A stretch of DNA of 64,000 bases, from NCBI RefSeq assembly GCF_000526915.1, contig NZ_JAGZ01000008.1:1-64000 (forward strand), in the 5' to 3' direction. The position numbers and the translations under genes were made by a program. The notes beneath the pieces are model-generated. The model saw only the letters and a program-made list of their open reading frames with translations. It did not search any database and was not told where the DNA came from. Origin of the DNA: Mycobacterium genavense ATCC 51234. GTDB taxonomy: Bacteria; Actinomycetota; Actinomycetes; Mycobacteriales; Mycobacteriaceae. Shown one piece after another: positions 1 through 10,643 of the stretch (position 1 is the first letter of the stretch; every line of letters begins with the position of its first letter).

Positions 1-1470
1 TTCGAGGGCCACAACATCCATACGGAGTACGCCTCGCTGCGCAGCCGGATCGGGATGGTCCCCCAAGACGACGTCGTGCACCGTCAGCTGACCGTCAACC
101 AGGCGCTGGGCTATGCCGCCGAGTTGCGGCTGCCACCGGACACCAGCAAGGCCGACCGCGAACAGGTCGTCGCGCAGGTGCTCGAGGAACTCGAGCTGAC
201 CAAGCACGCCGACACCCGCGTCGACAAGCTCTCCGGCGGCCAGCGCAAGCGCGCGTCGGTGGCCCTGGAATTGCTCACCGGCCCGTCGCTGCTGCTCCTC
301 GACGAACCCACCACCGGCCTGGACCCGGCGCTGGACCGCCAGGTGATGATGATGCTGCGCCAGCTGGCCGACGCCGGCCGCGTCGTGTTGGTCGTGACGC
401 ACTCGGTGTCCTACCTCGACGTCTGCGATCAGCTGCTGCTGGTCGCGCCCGGCGGCAAGACGGCCTACTGCGGCCCGCCCAGCCAGATCGGCGCGGCGAT
501 GGGCACCACCAACTGGGCCGACATCTTCGCCAAGGTGGGTGCGGACCCGGACGAGGCCAACCGCCGGTTCCGGGAAGAAAACCAGCAACAGCCACAAGTA
601 CCGTCCGAACACAGCCCGGCCGCCGATTTGGGTGAACCGGTACACGCCGACGTGCGCCGCCAGTTCTCCACGGTCGCCCGCCGGCAGATACGGCTGGTCA
701 TCTCCGACCGCGGCTACACGGTGTTCCTGGCGCTGCTGCCGTTTTTGATCGGGGTGCTGACCCTGACGGTGCGCGGCAACAGCGGGTACGGCATGTCCGA
801 TCCGCTGGGTAACAATCCCGCTCAGCCCGACCAGATTCTGGTCATGCTGAACGTCGGCGCGGTGTTCATGGGTACCGCGCTGACGATCCGCGACCTGATC
901 GGCGAGCGCCCGATCTTCCGCCGCGAACAAGCGGTCGGCCTGTCCACGGCGGCCTACATGGGCGCGAAAATCGTTGTCTTCTCGACGTTTGCGATCATCC
1001 AGGCCGCGATCGCCACGACCATCTCCGTGATCGGCTGGGGCACCCCGATCTCCAAGGCCGCGATCCTGGGCAACGTCAACTTCGAACTGTTCGTCACGGT
1101 GGCCGCGACGTGTGTGGGTGCGGCGCTGCTGGGCATGGCGCTGTCGGCGCTGGCCCAATCCCAGGACCAGATCATGCCGATGCTGGTGGTGTCGATCATG
1201 AGTCAGCTGGTGTTCTCCGGCGGCATGATCTGGGTGACCAACCGGCTGGTGCTCGACCAGCTGTCGTGGCTCACGCCCGCGCGGTGGGGCTTCGCGGCGT
1301 CGGCGTCGACGATCGACACGCACCGGCTGATACCGGGCCCGACCGACCCGAAAGACCAACACTGGAATCACACCAAGAGCGCATGGCTGTTCGATATGGC
1401 CATGCTCGGAGTCCTGTGCATAAGCTATAGCGCGATCGTGTGGTGGAAGATCCGGCTGAAACGACGCTGA
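1..1470 (+). CDS. FHA-ABC transporter (Rv1747-type), 3' part, cut by the left edge
   Basis: The frame is open from base 1, so the start, the FHA domains and the Walker A loop lie outside the window. Visible are the ABC signature LSGGQRKR, Walker B LLLLDEPTTGLD and the switch histidine VVTHS, followed by an ABC-2 type permease of about six hydrophobic segments in the last 250 residues. It should be a half-transporter exporter. In M. tuberculosis the family (Rv1747) binds phosphothreonine proteins through its FHA domains and is a PknF substrate. A near-identical tandem copy starts 4 bp downstream, so this is a local duplication. This copy reads through to a normal C-terminus ending in a basic stretch and is the likely functional one. 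The exported substrate cannot be told from sequence. Confidence 0.9.
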   Translation, partial: FEGHNIHTEYASLRSRIGMVPQDDVVHRQLTVNQALGYAAELRLPPDTSKADREQVVAQVLEELELTKHADTRVDKLSGGQRKRASVALELLTGPSLLLLDEPTTGLDPALDRQVMMMLRQLADAGRVVLVVTHSVSYLDVCDQLLLVAPGGKTAYCGPPSQIGAAMGTTNWADIFAKVGADPDEANRRFREENQQQPQVPSEHSPAADLGEPVHADVRRQFSTVARRQIRLVISDRGYTVFLALLPFLIGVLTLTVRGNSGYGMSDPLGNNPAQPDQILVMLNVGAVFMGTALTIRDLIGERPIFRREQAVGLSTAAYMGAKIVVFSTFAIIQAAIATTISVIGWGTPISKAAILGNVNFELFVTVAATCVGAALLGMALSALAQSQDQIMPMLVVSIMSQLVFSGGMIWVTNRLVLDQLSWLTPARWGFAASASTIDTHRLIPGPTDPKDQHWNHTKSAWLFDMAMLGVLCISYSAIVWWKIRLKRR

Positions 1471-1474
1471 ACTA

Positions 1475-3933
1475 ATGAATGCGCCTGCGCAATCGGTACT
1501 GACGGTGCGGTCCAACCGATCCGAGGTCAGTTTTGCCCCCGGCGGCGACGTCATCATCGGCAGCGACGTCCGCGCCGACCTGCGCGTGGCGCATCCGCTG
1601 GTCACCCGGGCACACCTGGTGCTGCGCTTCGACCACGGCAAATGGGTTGCGGTGGACAACAATTCGCGCAGCGGCATCTTCGTCGACGGACGCAGGGTGC
1701 CGGGTGTCGACATCCGGGACGGCCAGGCCGTCAACCTCGGCGCCCCCGACGGACCGCGGATCACCTTCGCGCTGGGACACCATCGCGGCAGCGTCGGAGT
1801 GCTGCCGCCGACCTCGCGGGCGGTGCCGACCGTCCCGCCGGTCGGCAGATACCAGGACCGGCCCACCGACGCGGTGCACACCACCGCCGTGCCGATCGTG
1901 CAACCCACCCTGCCGACCCAGGCCGTCCCGAACGACGCGACCCGGGTCGCCCAGCCGGCGGGCACCGACATGTCGCAATTTCCGACGCGGGTGATGAAAG
2001 TCGTCGGGCCCGAGTCGGGGGTGCAGGCCCCGAAGGGCGGCACCGCCTGGATCGGACGCGAGCTCGACAACGACATCGTCATCCACGACGTGCTGGCCTC
2101 GCGGCATCACGCGTTCCTGGAGCCGACGCCCGCCGGCATCGAGATCCGCGACGCGAACAGCATCAACGGAACGTTCGTCAACGGGGTGCGAATCGCGCAG
2201 GCCCTGCTGACCGAGGGCGACGTGGTGACGATCGGCAACGTCGACCTGGTGTTCACCGCCGGCCTGCTGGCCCGCCGCCAGGAAGTGGCGACGAGCACCG
2301 GTGGGCTGGAGGTGCGCGAGGTCGGCTTCGCGATCAACGGCAAGCATCTGCTGCAGCAGATCTCGATGACGGCACGACCCGGCACCCTGACCGCGATCAT
2401 CGGCGGCTCGGGCACCGGCAAGTCGACACTGTCGCGGCTGATCGCCGGCTACACCACCCCCACCGCGGGCGTGGTCACCTTCGAGGGCCACAACGTCCAC
2501 ACCGCCTACGCCACGCTGCGCAGCCGGATCGGGATGGTCCCCCAAGACGACGTCGTGCACCGCCAGCTCACCGTCAACCAGGCGCTGGGCTATGCGGCCG
2601 AACTGCGGCTGCCGCCCGACACCGGCAAGGCCGGCCGCGACCAGGTGGTGGCTCAAGTCCTCGACGAGCTGGGACTGACCGCGCACGCCGACACCCGCGT
2701 CGACAAGCTCTCCGGCGGGCAGCGCAAGCGCGCCTCGGTGGCCCTCGAACTGCTCACCGGGCCGTCGCTGCTGATCCTCGACGAGGCGACCTGGGGGCTG
2801 GACCCAGCGCTGGACCTGCAGGTCATGACGATGCTGCGCCAACTCGCCGACGCCGGGCGCGTCGTGCTGGTTGTCACGCACTCGCTGACCTACCTCGACG
2901 TCTGCGACCAGGTGCTGCTGATGGCGCCCGGCGGCAAGATCGCGTTCCTGGGCCCGCCGGGTCAAATCGGGGAGGCGATGGGCACCACCAACTGGGCCCA
3001 GATTTTCGCCAAGGTCGGCGCCGACCCCCACGAGGCCAACCGCCGTTTCCTGGAACGACAGGACCACACCCCGCCCGCCCGGGCCGAGACGCCGGTCGAT
3101 CTGGGCACCCCGGCGCGCAGCAGCATGTTGCGCCAGTTCTCCACGATCGCGCGGCGCCAGGTCCGGTTGATCGTCTCCGACCGCGCCTAATTCGCCTCCT
3201 TGCGCTGCTGCCGTTCATCCTGGGCGCGCTGTCGCTGACGGTCCCGGGTCACACCGGCTTCGGCATCGCGGACCCGAACAGCGAGACGCCCGACGAGGCC
3301 GCCCAGATCCTGACGTTGATGTCGATCGCCGCCGTCTTCATGGGCACGGCCCTGACGATCCGCGACCTGATCGGCGAACGCCCGATCTTCCAGCGCGAGC
3401 AGGCCGTCGGCCTGTCCACCGGGGCCTACCTCGGCGCCAAGATCTCGGTGTTCTGCGCGTTCGCCATCATCCAGGCGGCGATCGCCACCGGCATCGTGCT
3501 CGTCGGTAAGGGCACGCCCAAACAGCCGGCGCTGCTGCTCGGTAATGCCAGCCTGGAGCTGTTCGTCACGGTCGCCGCCACCTGCGTGGCGTCGGCGATT
3601 CTGGGCCTGGTGCTGTCGTCGATCGCCCGCTCCAACGAACAGATCATGCCGCTGCTGGTGGTGTCGCTGATGCTGCAGCTGGTGCTCGCCGGTGGACTGA
3701 TCCCGGTGACCGGGCGGCTCTTCCTCGACCAGCTGTCCTGGCTGATGCCCTCGCGCTGGGGCTATGCGGCGTCGGCGGCCACCGTCAATCTGCGGACGTT
3801 GGTGCCCCTCGGCCCGAAGGACAGCCACTGGGCGCACACCGACAGCGCCTGGCTGCTCGACATGGCGATGCTGGGCGTGCTGTCGGTGATCTACTCGACG
3901 ATCGTGTGGTGGCGCATCCGGCTCAAGCGCTAG
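1475..3933 (+). pseudogene. Second tandem FHA-ABC transporter copy, frameshifted before the permease
   Basis: The first frame (1475-3190, 571 aa) holds two FHA domains (about residues 25-100 and 185-255, the second with SRHH and NGTFVNG) and an ABC ATPase with Walker A GGSGTGKST near residue 310 and LSGGQRKR near 412. A 1-nt loss near 3188, judged against the upstream copy, gives an immediate TAA. The permease continues in the next frame to 3933 with LALLPFILGALSLTV and later membrane segments. If translated, only a soluble FHA plus ATPase protein is made. The Walker B context here is DEATWGLD instead of DEPTTGLD, a second sign of relaxed constraint. It follows copy 1 by 4 bp and would be co-transcribed. 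Confidence 0.88.
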
Positions 3934-4009
3934 TCGGATTTGGCGTCCAGCCGCAGCCCGCGTGCCGCCGCGAAGGCCAGCGCACAATCGGCCCACTGCT
4001 GCACCGCGG

Positions 4010-4582
4010 TCAAGCCGTCAGGCTTTGCAGCGCGTACTCGCTGATTGCGATCAGCGCATCGGTCGCCGACCGGCGATCCCTGGCATCGACATCGATCACC
4101 GGAGTGTGCGGCGACAAGGCCAGCGCCTCGCGGATCGCGCCGACGGGATAGGTTGGCGCACCGTCGAATTGGTTGACGGCGATCAGGAACGGCAGGTTGC
4201 GGTGTTCGAAGAAGTCGACCGCGGCGAAGCTGTCCTGCAGCCGGCGACAGTCCACCAGGACGATCGCGCCGATGGCGCCGCGCACCAGGTCGTCCCACAT
4301 GAACCAGAACCGCCGCTGGCCCGGCGTGCCGAACAGGTAGAGCACCAGGTCGTGGTCCAGCGTGATCCGGCCGAAGTCCATCGCGACCGTCGTCGTCCGC
4401 TTGTTGGGTGTGGCCTCGAGCATGTCGACGCCGGCCGAGGCGTCGGTGACGAGCTCCTCGGTGCGCAGCGGCATGATCTCCGAGACCGCCCCGACGAACG
4501 TGGTCTTGCCGGCGCCGAACCCGCCGGCGACGACGATCTTCGTCGACGCGGTGGCGCCGGAGTCAGAGTGCTTTAAGGCCAC
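4010..4582 (-). CDS. Conservon GTPase (Rv3362c/CvnD-type)
   Basis: 190-aa small GTP-binding protein of the MglA-like conservon family. Walker A GGFGAGKTT lies at residues 20-28, a G3-like FGTPGQ near 88-93, and NQFDG serves as the base-recognition loop. The start is a GTG that overlaps the DUF742 gene by 20 bp, so translation is probably coupled. It is the last gene of a four-gene leftward operon (sensor kinase, roadblock, DUF742, GTPase). In Streptomyces the cvn products form a membrane-associated complex resembling eukaryotic G-protein signalling. The local order and overlaps support the same assembly. The signal sensed is unknown. Confidence 0.92.
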   Translation of the reverse strand: MALKHSDSGATASTKIVVAGGFGAGKTTFVGAVSEIMPLRTEELVTDASAGVDMLEATPNKRTTTVAMDFGRITLDHDLVLYLFGTPGQRRFWFMWDDLVRGAIGAIVLVDCRRLQDSFAAVDFFEHRNLPFLIAVNQFDGAPTYPVGAIREALALSPHTPVIDVDARDRRSATDALIAISEYALQSLTA

Positions 4583-4937
4583 GCAGGGTCCTTCCTATGA
4601 GTTCGTGGCGCTCGTCGCGGGTCGACTGCTCGGTCAGCGTTCGATGCACTCGAAGGTAGCCGGACAGCACCAGGTCACCGACCAGCACCCGCGCGACACC
4701 GATCGGCAGGTTCAGCAGCGCCGAAATCTCGGCTACGGAAGGGTTTTTGACGCACAGCCCGATGATCTTGCCTCTCGCATCGTCGGCCGGCCAGCGATGA
4801 GCCCGCCCGGCCTGCAGCGTCTGAACCGGCGCCTCCAACGGAATGTCGACGCCGGAGTTCGTCCGCCCGGCGGTCAGGGTGTACGGGCGGACCAGGTTCG
4901 CCTCACGTGAGGGCGGCCCGGATTCGCTTCTGTCCAT
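4563..4937 (-). CDS. DUF742 conservon protein (Rv3363c/CvnC-type)
   Basis: 124-aa DUF742 protein. It has the conserved LVRPYTLTAGRT entry motif, a central segment NPSVAEISALLNLPIGVARVLV that looks like a winged-helix core, and a C-terminal RTLRGLKAL. It sits 6 bp after the roadblock gene and overlaps the GTPase start. In the family it links the roadblock protein to the GTPase. No enzymatic residues are seen, so an adaptor or DNA-binding role is inferred from family context only. Confidence 0.9.
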   Translation of the reverse strand: MDRSESGPPSREANLVRPYTLTAGRTNSGVDIPLEAPVQTLQAGRAHRWPADDARGKIIGLCVKNPSVAEISALLNLPIGVARVLVGDLVLSGYLRVHRTLTEQSTRDERHELIGRTLRGLKAL

Positions 4938-4943
4938 CGCGAC

Positions 4944-5345
4944 TCACGAATGCCTGACGGAGCGGCGGGTGGACTGCACGACGCCGCCCACCCGTTCGAC
5001 GAGGATCGCCATCTCGTAGCCGATTTGGCCGATGTCGCACGACGTCTCGGCCAGCGTCGCCAGGTGCGACCCGTCGCCGACGCGCATCAACAACAAGTAG
5101 CCGTTCTGCATCTCGACCACCGACTGCAGCACCGCTCCGCCGTCGAACAGCTGGGCGGCACCGGTCGCCAGGCTGGCCAGCCCGGAGGCCACCGCGGCCA
5201 GCTGGTCGGCTCGTTCGCGGGGTAGCAGCTCGCTGGCGGCCACCGGCAGACCGTCGACCGACACCAGCAGCGCATGCGCCACGCCGGGGACCTCGAGAGC
5301 GAACTTCGTCACCAGCCAGTCCAGTGAGCTGCTTGCAGACGTCAT
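4944..5345 (-). CDS. Roadblock/LC7 domain protein (Rv3364c/CvnB-type)
   Basis: 133-aa roadblock/LC7 domain protein containing [18 protein letters not shown] and the later [20 protein letters not shown] strand pair typical of the fold. The ATG overlaps the kinase stop as ATGA. It is the expected GTPase-regulating partner in a conservon. In M. tuberculosis Rv3364c has additionally been described as a secreted effector; nothing here indicates a signal peptide. Confidence 0.92.
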   Translation of the reverse strand: MTSASSSLDWLVTKFALEVPGVAHALLVSVDGLPVAASELLPRERADQLAAVASGLASLATGAAQLFDGGAVLQSVVEMQNGYLLLMRVGDGSHLATLAETSCDIGQIGYEMAILVERVGGVVQSTRRSVRHS

Positions 5346-8143
5346 TCCTCATCGGGTCCTTGGCTCGAGTGACGGGCGTGTGACCGCCCGCTGCGCACCC
5401 CGCCGAAGTGGTTACTGAACGAGGCCCGAACCGCTTCGGGGTCGCGGGCCGCATGCAGTCCGCCGTTCGATCCTACGAGGGATTGCTGGTCGTCCTGGCT
5501 GCGGTGCCGCTGGTCGGAGGCGGGGACGCCGGCCGCTCCGGGCACCAGCCGGGCGCCGGGGGTGCGAACGGGCAGGCCGTGGTCGGCGGTGCGCTCCTCG
5601 ACCGGCTTGTCCTCGGCCTCGGCGGCCAGGGACCAGCCCCGATCCCACACCGACTGCCAATCCAGGTCCGGGCTGTTGACCAGGTCGTGCGGGTCACCCA
5701 TCATCTCTGAGAGCATCCTCCGATAGATCACGTCGTCCTTCGACGCCGGCATCGCGGCCGGGATGGACGGCTCGGCGGGTGGCTTGGCGGGCGCCGGTTT
5801 GGCGGGCGCCGGCTCGACGGGGGCCGGCTTGGCGGCACGGGCCGGTGGCCCCGCCGAGCCGGTCTCCCGCGACCGCGCGGCGAAGAACGCCGAGGTGTCC
5901 GAGACCGCGGGGGCCGGCTTCGGGGCGGGCGGCGCGGGCCGCGGCTGGTTCTCGGTCTCCCACCACGGGGTGGCCAGCTCACGATGGCGCTTGGGCAGCG
6001 GCGGCGCGGGAGGCGCGGCGGGAACGTCGGTGATGCCGCTGGAGCCCGGGCTGCGGCGGGGCAACAACGAGATCGGGGGCACCTCGCCGGAGCCCTGGTC
6101 GGGTGTGGCCGCAACGGGGCGTTGGCGCGTCGCGCCCCTTTTCACCCGCGGCGGCCCGCTGGCCAGCTTGGTGCTCGGCGACGAGACGGCCCGGATCCGC
6201 TCACCCTGGTCCTCCGAGATTTCGGCCGGGCCGCCGTCGAAGCCCTCCAACACCGTCGGCGGCAGGTAAACCTCGGCGGTCGTGCCGGTGCCCGCCTCGT
6301 TGGGCCCCGGGCCGCGCAGCCCGACCCGGATGCCGTGCCGGGCGGCGATCCGGCCCACCACGAAAAGCCCCATGTGGCGGGCGTTGTCGGGGGTCACCTC
6401 ACCACCGGCTTGCAGGCGCATGTTGGCCATCCGCCGATCGGAGTCGTTCATGCCCAAGCCGGAGTCGGCGATCCGTAGCACCACTCCGCCGTAGCCGCCG
6501 CGCGCCCCGGAAATCCGGGCGTACGTCGACGGCGGCGAGTAGCGCAGGGCGTTGTCGATCAGCTCGGCGAACAGATGGATGGCGCCACCGGCGGCCCCGC
6601 TGATCAGCAGGCACTCGGGCAGCTCACCCAACTCGACCCGGCGGTAATCCTCGACCTCGGAGACGGCCGCGCTGATCACCGTGGACAGTGGGACCGGCTC
6701 GCGCTGATCGCGGGCCAGCTGGGCGCCGGCGAGCACCAGCAGGTTGGCGCTGTTGCGGCGCAACCGGGCGGCCAGGTGATCCAGCCGAAACAGGCTGTCC
6801 AGCCGATCGGGGTCCTCTTCGTTGCGCTCCAGCCGGTCGATCAGCGACAACTGCTGGTCGACGAGCGAGCGGCTGCGCCGCGACATGGTCTCGAACATGT
6901 CGTTGACCAGCAACCGCAACCGCGCCTCGTCGCCGGCCAGCAGCAGCGCCTGGGTGTGAAGTTCGTCCACCGCGTGCGTGACCTGACCGATCTCCTCGGT
7001 GGTGAACACCGGCAGCGGAGCCGGAATCGGTTCGGCCTCACCGGCTTTCACCCGGGCGATCTCCTCCTCGAGATCGGTGTGGGCGACCTTGAGCGCGCCG
7101 TCGCGCAGCACCCGCAGCGGCATCACCAGCGCGCGCGCCATCAGTAAGACGACCAGCAGCGCGATCACGATGGCGGCGAGTACCAGCACACCGTCGACGA
7201 TCGCGGAGTTACGCCGCTCGTCGGCCTGGGTGTGCACCGACTTCGTCACCGCCGCGGTGGCGCTGGTGATGACCTGCTCGGCGATCGTGTCGGTGGTCCG
7301 GATCGAGCGCAGCAGGTCCGGGTTGTCGGCGAGCGCGCTGGCCGGATCGGACATGATCGCCATCCGGGTCACCATCTGCTGCTGCAGCGTCTTGGCGTCG
7401 GGCGAACCGACACCCAGCACCTGGCTCATTCCGAACAGCGTCGACGGCTCGGTGCCGGCCAGGGTGATCATCGAGGTGCGCAGCTGCGGCTCGGACAGCT
7501 CGGCGCCGCGGGTCACCAAAATTTCCTGCATCGTCATCTGGCCCCGGGCTCCGACGGCCCGGCTCAAACCCTGTGCCTGCGCGCGGATCTGCTCGTCGTC
7601 CACCTGTACCGAGGCGTTGATGACATCCTCAGCTATCAACAGCAGCGGCGCATAGGTGGTGACCCGGTCCCGCAAACCGATGCTGTTATCGGCCACCTTG
7701 TCCAGCAGCGATTGCCCGCCGCCCAGCAGGGTGCCCACGCCGGACCGGACGTCGGGAGTGACATCGGTGTTCGACAACCGGGTCTGCAACTCGCCCCTGC
7801 GGGCTTCGTAGTTCTTCTTCGCGCCCTCGACGTCACGCCCGGTGGAATTCGCCAACAACGCGACGTCCAGCGCCGACATGTACTTGGTGAGCGCCGGCAG
7901 CAAGTCGGCGCGCGCGGCGGCCAACCGGAGGCCGCTGGAGCTCGAGATGGCCGTGTTGAGGCGCAGGCCGCCGAAGATTGCGGCCAGGACCAGCGGGATC
8001 AGCACGATCGCCGCGACCTTCCAGCCGACCGGCCAGTTGCTCGGGGACCAGGCCGGCGGACGCCTCGCCGGGGTCGCCGGCGCGTGGGCGAACTCGGGGG
8101 GCGCCGCCTCGGCCGAGGTGGCCGGGCGGTTGAACATCGTCAT
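5342..8143 (-). CDS. Conservon sensor histidine kinase (Rv3365c/CvnA-type)
   Basis: 933 aa. Membrane segments lie at about residues 42-62 and 315-340, and between them is a helical extracytoplasmic sensor region of the nitrate/nitrite-sensing (NIT) type. A HAMP-like linker follows, then [11 protein letters not shown], in which His456 is the candidate phospho-acceptor. The ATPase domain has [12 protein letters not shown] (N box, about 527-538) and ADSGLGMN (G1). The last 250 residues are a proline/alanine-rich tail with repeated PAPAKP units. No response regulator is adjacent; the partners are the roadblock, DUF742 and GTPase proteins downstream. The 250 bp upstream (8144-8393) should contain the operon promoter. 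A second ATG lies two codons in. Confidence 0.92.
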   Translation of the reverse strand: MTMFNRPATSAEAAPPEFAHAPATPARRPPAWSPSNWPVGWKVAAIVLIPLVLAAIFGGLRLNTAISSSSGLRLAAARADLLPALTKYMSALDVALLANSTGRDVEGAKKNYEARRGELQTRLSNTDVTPDVRSGVGTLLGGGQSLLDKVADNSIGLRDRVTTYAPLLLIAEDVINASVQVDDEQIRAQAQGLSRAVGARGQMTMQEILVTRGAELSEPQLRTSMITLAGTEPSTLFGMSQVLGVGSPDAKTLQQQMVTRMAIMSDPASALADNPDLLRSIRTTDTIAEQVITSATAAVTKSVHTQADERRNSAIVDGVLVLAAIVIALLVVLLMARALVMPLRVLRDGALKVAHTDLEEEIARVKAGEAEPIPAPLPVFTTEEIGQVTHAVDELHTQALLLAGDEARLRLLVNDMFETMSRRSRSLVDQQLSLIDRLERNEEDPDRLDSLFRLDHLAARLRRNSANLLVLAGAQLARDQREPVPLSTVISAAVSEVEDYRRVELGELPECLLISGAAGGAIHLFAELIDNALRYSPPSTYARISGARGGYGGVVLRIADSGLGMNDSDRRMANMRLQAGGEVTPDNARHMGLFVVGRIAARHGIRVGLRGPGPNEAGTGTTAEVYLPPTVLEGFDGGPAEISEDQGERIRAVSSPSTKLASGPPRVKRGATRQRPVAATPDQGSGEVPPISLLPRRSPGSSGITDVPAAPPAPPLPKRHRELATPWWETENQPRPAPPAPKPAPAVSDTSAFFAARSRETGSAGPPARAAKPAPVEPAPAKPAPAKPPAEPSIPAAMPASKDDVIYRRMLSEMMGDPHDLVNSPDLDWQSVWDRGWSLAAEAEDKPVEERTADHGLPVRTPGARLVPGAAGVPASDQRHRSQDDQQSLVGSNGGLHAARDPEAVRASFSNHFGGVRSGRSHARHSSQGPDEE

Positions 8144-8393
8144 GTGGTTGCGGCCGCGCGACCGGCCGCTGCGCTGGCACTGGGCATCGAAACAAACGAG
8201 AGGCTCATGAACTTCCTGCTTTTATTCCGCTCCCCCCGCGCCAAGACGCGCGAGCGGAAAACGCGTGGCAATTCGACGAGTATGACAGCCCGCGGCCCGG
8301 CTCACCAGAATCGTTACTGAGCAGACAGGCACCCCCAAGGTGTGCCGGTGCGCGGGCATGCGGGTCTGGCAAACGGGCCGCGGCGCGAAATCC

Positions 8394-8999
8394 CTACGCG
8401 GGCCGCAGGATCGCGACGAGGAAGTCGGAATCGTCGGTGAACGGCCGCAGATCCCAGGTGGACAGCAGCACATCGGCAGCGAATCCGGCGGCCGCCGCGT
8501 GGCCGAGAAATTCGTCGAATTCGTAGTCGCGGCCGGCGCCGAAGCCGATCGCCGCTCGACCGTCGTCGGCGACGTGGGCCCGCAGCCGGCTCAGCACCCG
8601 GCCGCGGGTGCTCGGCGCGAGGAATGCCATCACGTTGCCGGCGGACACGATCACGTCGAACGCGTCGGTGATGCCGCGCGCGGGCAGGTCCAGCTCGGCG
8701 AGGTCGCCGACCAGCCATTGCGGGCCGGGATAATCCTGCTCGGCCGCGGCGATCAGCGCCGGGTCGACGTCGACCCCGACCACGTGGTGACCGACCGTGG
8801 CCAGATACCCGCCCACCCGTCCGACGCCGCAGCCGGCGTCGAGGATGCGGGCCCCGCGCGGCACCATGGCGTCGATCAGCCGGGCCTCGCCGACCAGATC
8901 CTTGCCGTCGCGGGCCATCGAACGGAAGCGTTCGATATACCAGTTCGAATGTCCGGGATCGGCGGCCACCTTCTGCATCCAGATGCTCTGCTCGATCAT
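8394..8999 (-). CDS. Class I SAM-dependent methyltransferase
   Basis: 201 aa with motif I ILDAGCGVGRVGGYLA, an acidic motif II GVDVDPALIAAA and the motif IV region FDVIVSAGNVMAFL. These place it in the Rossmann methyltransferases with a small-molecule type substrate. It runs opposite to trmL and shares its strand with the neighbouring deazaflavin-type gene, 15 bp away. The substrate is not recognisable. The frame is intact and of normal family length. Confidence 0.85.
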   Translation of the reverse strand: MIEQSIWMQKVAADPGHSNWYIERFRSMARDGKDLVGEARLIDAMVPRGARILDAGCGVGRVGGYLATVGHHVVGVDVDPALIAAAEQDYPGPQWLVGDLAELDLPARGITDAFDVIVSAGNVMAFLAPSTRGRVLSRLRAHVADDGRAAIGFGAGRDYEFDEFLGHAAAAGFAADVLLSTWDLRPFTDDSDFLVAILRPA

Positions 9000-9014
9000 G
9001 TCGCCATTATCCGT

Positions 9015-9437
9015 TCATTCGACGACCAAGATCGGGATCGTCCGTTCCGTCAGCGCCTGCAACTGCGTGTAGACCGGGTAGGCCTCGATCGCCGTCTGCC
9101 ACCATTCCTCGCGTTCGGCGCCGTGCACCTCGCGTGCCGTCATCTCGAAGACCTTGTCGCCGTCTTGCACAGTGACGTTCGGGTTGGCTTTCACGTTGTG
9201 GTACCAGGGCGGGTGCTTCGGGGCTCCCCCGATGGAGCCGACCATCGCGTAGCGTCCGTCCTTCTCGACGCGCATCAGTGGCACATACCGCTTGAGGCCA
9301 CTCTTCGCGCCGGTCACGGTGAACAGCACGACGGGCCGGTCCATGATCTCGACGCCGTCGGTGGTGCCTTGCCGCAGAATTTGTTCGGTCTGCTCGCGCA
9401 CCCAATCCGTCGTGCTGAGCTGTACTTGATCCGTCAT
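9015..9437 (-). CDS. Deazaflavin (F420)-dependent nitroreductase family protein
   Basis: 140 aa, split-barrel fold of the Ddn/Rv1558 family. Family signatures seen are the VLFTVTGAKSGLKRYVPLM strand, SIGGAPKHPPWYHNVKANP and the C-terminal AYPVYTQLQALTERTIPI. These enzymes use reduced coenzyme F420 to reduce quinones or other electrophiles at the membrane. The start is 29 bp from the divergent trmL gene, so the two share a promoter region. Full length, no lesions. Confidence 0.87.
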   Translation of the reverse strand: MTDQVQLSTTDWVREQTEQILRQGTTDGVEIMDRPVVLFTVTGAKSGLKRYVPLMRVEKDGRYAMVGSIGGAPKHPPWYHNVKANPNVTVQDGDKVFEMTAREVHGAEREEWWQTAIEAYPVYTQLQALTERTIPILVVE

Positions 9438-9466
9438 GCCCTGCTCAACAACGAAGGGAGTCCGCA

Positions 9467-9931
9467 GTGTTCCGGCTGATGTTCGTGGCGCCGCGGATTC
9501 CGCCCAATACCGGCAACGCCATCCGCACGGCCGCGGCCACCGGCACCGAATTGCATCTGGTCGAGCCGATGGGCTTCGACCTGTCCGAACCCAAGGTGCG
9601 CCGGGCCGGACTGGACTACCACGACCTGGCCTCGGTCACCGTGCACGCGACGCTGCAGCACGCGTGGGACGTGCTGATGCCGGCGCGGGTGTTCGCGTTC
9701 ACCGCGCATGCGCCGACGTCGTTCGCCGACGTCGCCTATCGGCCCGGCGACGTGTTGACGTTCGGGCCGGAGCCCGACGGGCTGGATGCGCAGACCCTGG
9801 CCGACGGCCACATCACCGGCCAGGTGCGCATCCCGATGCTGGCCGGGCGGCGGTCGCTGAATCTGGCGAACGCCGCGGCGATCGCGATCTACGAGGCATG
9901 GCGCCAACACGGCTTTCCCGGCGCGGTGTGA
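9467..9931 (+). CDS. trmL: tRNA (cytidine/uridine-2'-O-)-methyltransferase, SPOUT family (Rv3366-type)
   Basis: 154 aa. SPOUT knot motifs are present: APRIPPNTGNAIR at the N-terminus, LTFGPEPDGL as motif 2 and IPMLAGRRSLNLANAAAIA as motif 3. TrmL methylates the wobble base ribose of tRNA-Leu in other bacteria. The start is a GTG preceded by a good Shine-Dalgarno (GAAGGGAG). It is convergent with the nitroreductase gene, whose stop is 1 bp away. Confidence 0.9.
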   Translation: MFRLMFVAPRIPPNTGNAIRTAAATGTELHLVEPMGFDLSEPKVRRAGLDYHDLASVTVHATLQHAWDVLMPARVFAFTAHAPTSFADVAYRPGDVLTFGPEPDGLDAQTLADGHITGQVRIPMLAGRRSLNLANAAAIAIYEAWRQHGFPGAV

Positions 9932-9932
9932 A

Positions 9933-10577
9933 CTACCAGGTGTTCCAGTGCGTCAGGGTGTCGGCGGGCAGCCGCTTGGCCGGGCGGAAATAGGTGCCCT
10001 TGGTGTAGGCGATCGGGAACAGCCCGCCCTGGCTGACCTCCTCGTAGGGGATCCCGAGCACCTCGGCGGCCTTGCATTCGCCGTCGCCGAGCAGGTGCAG
10101 CGTCGTCCAGCAGGAGCCCAGCCCGCGGGAGCGCAGCGCCAGGCAGAAGCTCCACACCGCCGGGAACAGCGACGCCCAGAACGAGACGCCGCCCAGCGGT
10201 GACTTGTCCTCGCGGCCGGCGAGGCACGGGATCAGCAGCACCGGCGCCTCGTGCATGTGCTCGGCGAGGTAGGTCGCCGAATCCACCACCTTGCCCATCC
10301 GCTCGCCGCGGGTGTCGCCCTCGGCGTACTCGGGCTTCGGCGCGCTGAGGTAGGGCCGGGCATACGACAGGTAGATCTCGCCGATCGCCTTTTTCTTCTC
10401 GGCGTCTTCGACGAACACCCATTGCCAGCCCTGGGCGTTGGAACCGGTGGGCGCTTGCAACGCCAGCTCCAGGCACTCCATCAGAACCTCGCGCGGCACC
10501 GGCTTGTCGAAGTCGAGACGCTTGCGAACCGAACGGGTCGTGGTGAGAAGTTCGTCGACGGACAGGTTGAGGGTCAT
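9933..10577 (-). CDS. FMN nitroreductase family oxidoreductase (Rv3368c-type)
   Basis: 214-aa nitroreductase-fold protein. It has the phosphate-binding TTRSVRKRLDF near the N-terminus, ALQAPTGSNAQGWQWVFVED (FMN-binding loop) and a C-terminal TKGTYFRPAKRLP. Such enzymes are FMN-containing NAD(P)H-dependent reductases. It is intact, and its position between trmL and the dnaE2 region matches M. tuberculosis Rv3368c. Confidence 0.9.
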   Translation of the reverse strand: MTLNLSVDELLTTTRSVRKRLDFDKPVPREVLMECLELALQAPTGSNAQGWQWVFVEDAEKKKAIGEIYLSYARPYLSAPKPEYAEGDTRGERMGKVVDSATYLAEHMHEAPVLLIPCLAGREDKSPLGGVSFWASLFPAVWSFCLALRSRGLGSCWTTLHLLGDGECKAAEVLGIPYEEVSQGGLFPIAYTKGTYFRPAKRLPADTLTHWNTW

Positions 10578-10643
10578 GCTTGGAGGCTATACGCGTGCGC
10601 CGAACGTGCACGCAGCGCGAGACTTTCGCCGTTCGGCGCAGGG

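Noticed and set aside
1472..3067. 531-codon minus-strand frame opposite the second FHA-ABC gene
   Set aside because: Composition artefact of GC-rich DNA. The sense strand has clear FHA and ABC motifs, and the antisense translation shows no domain.
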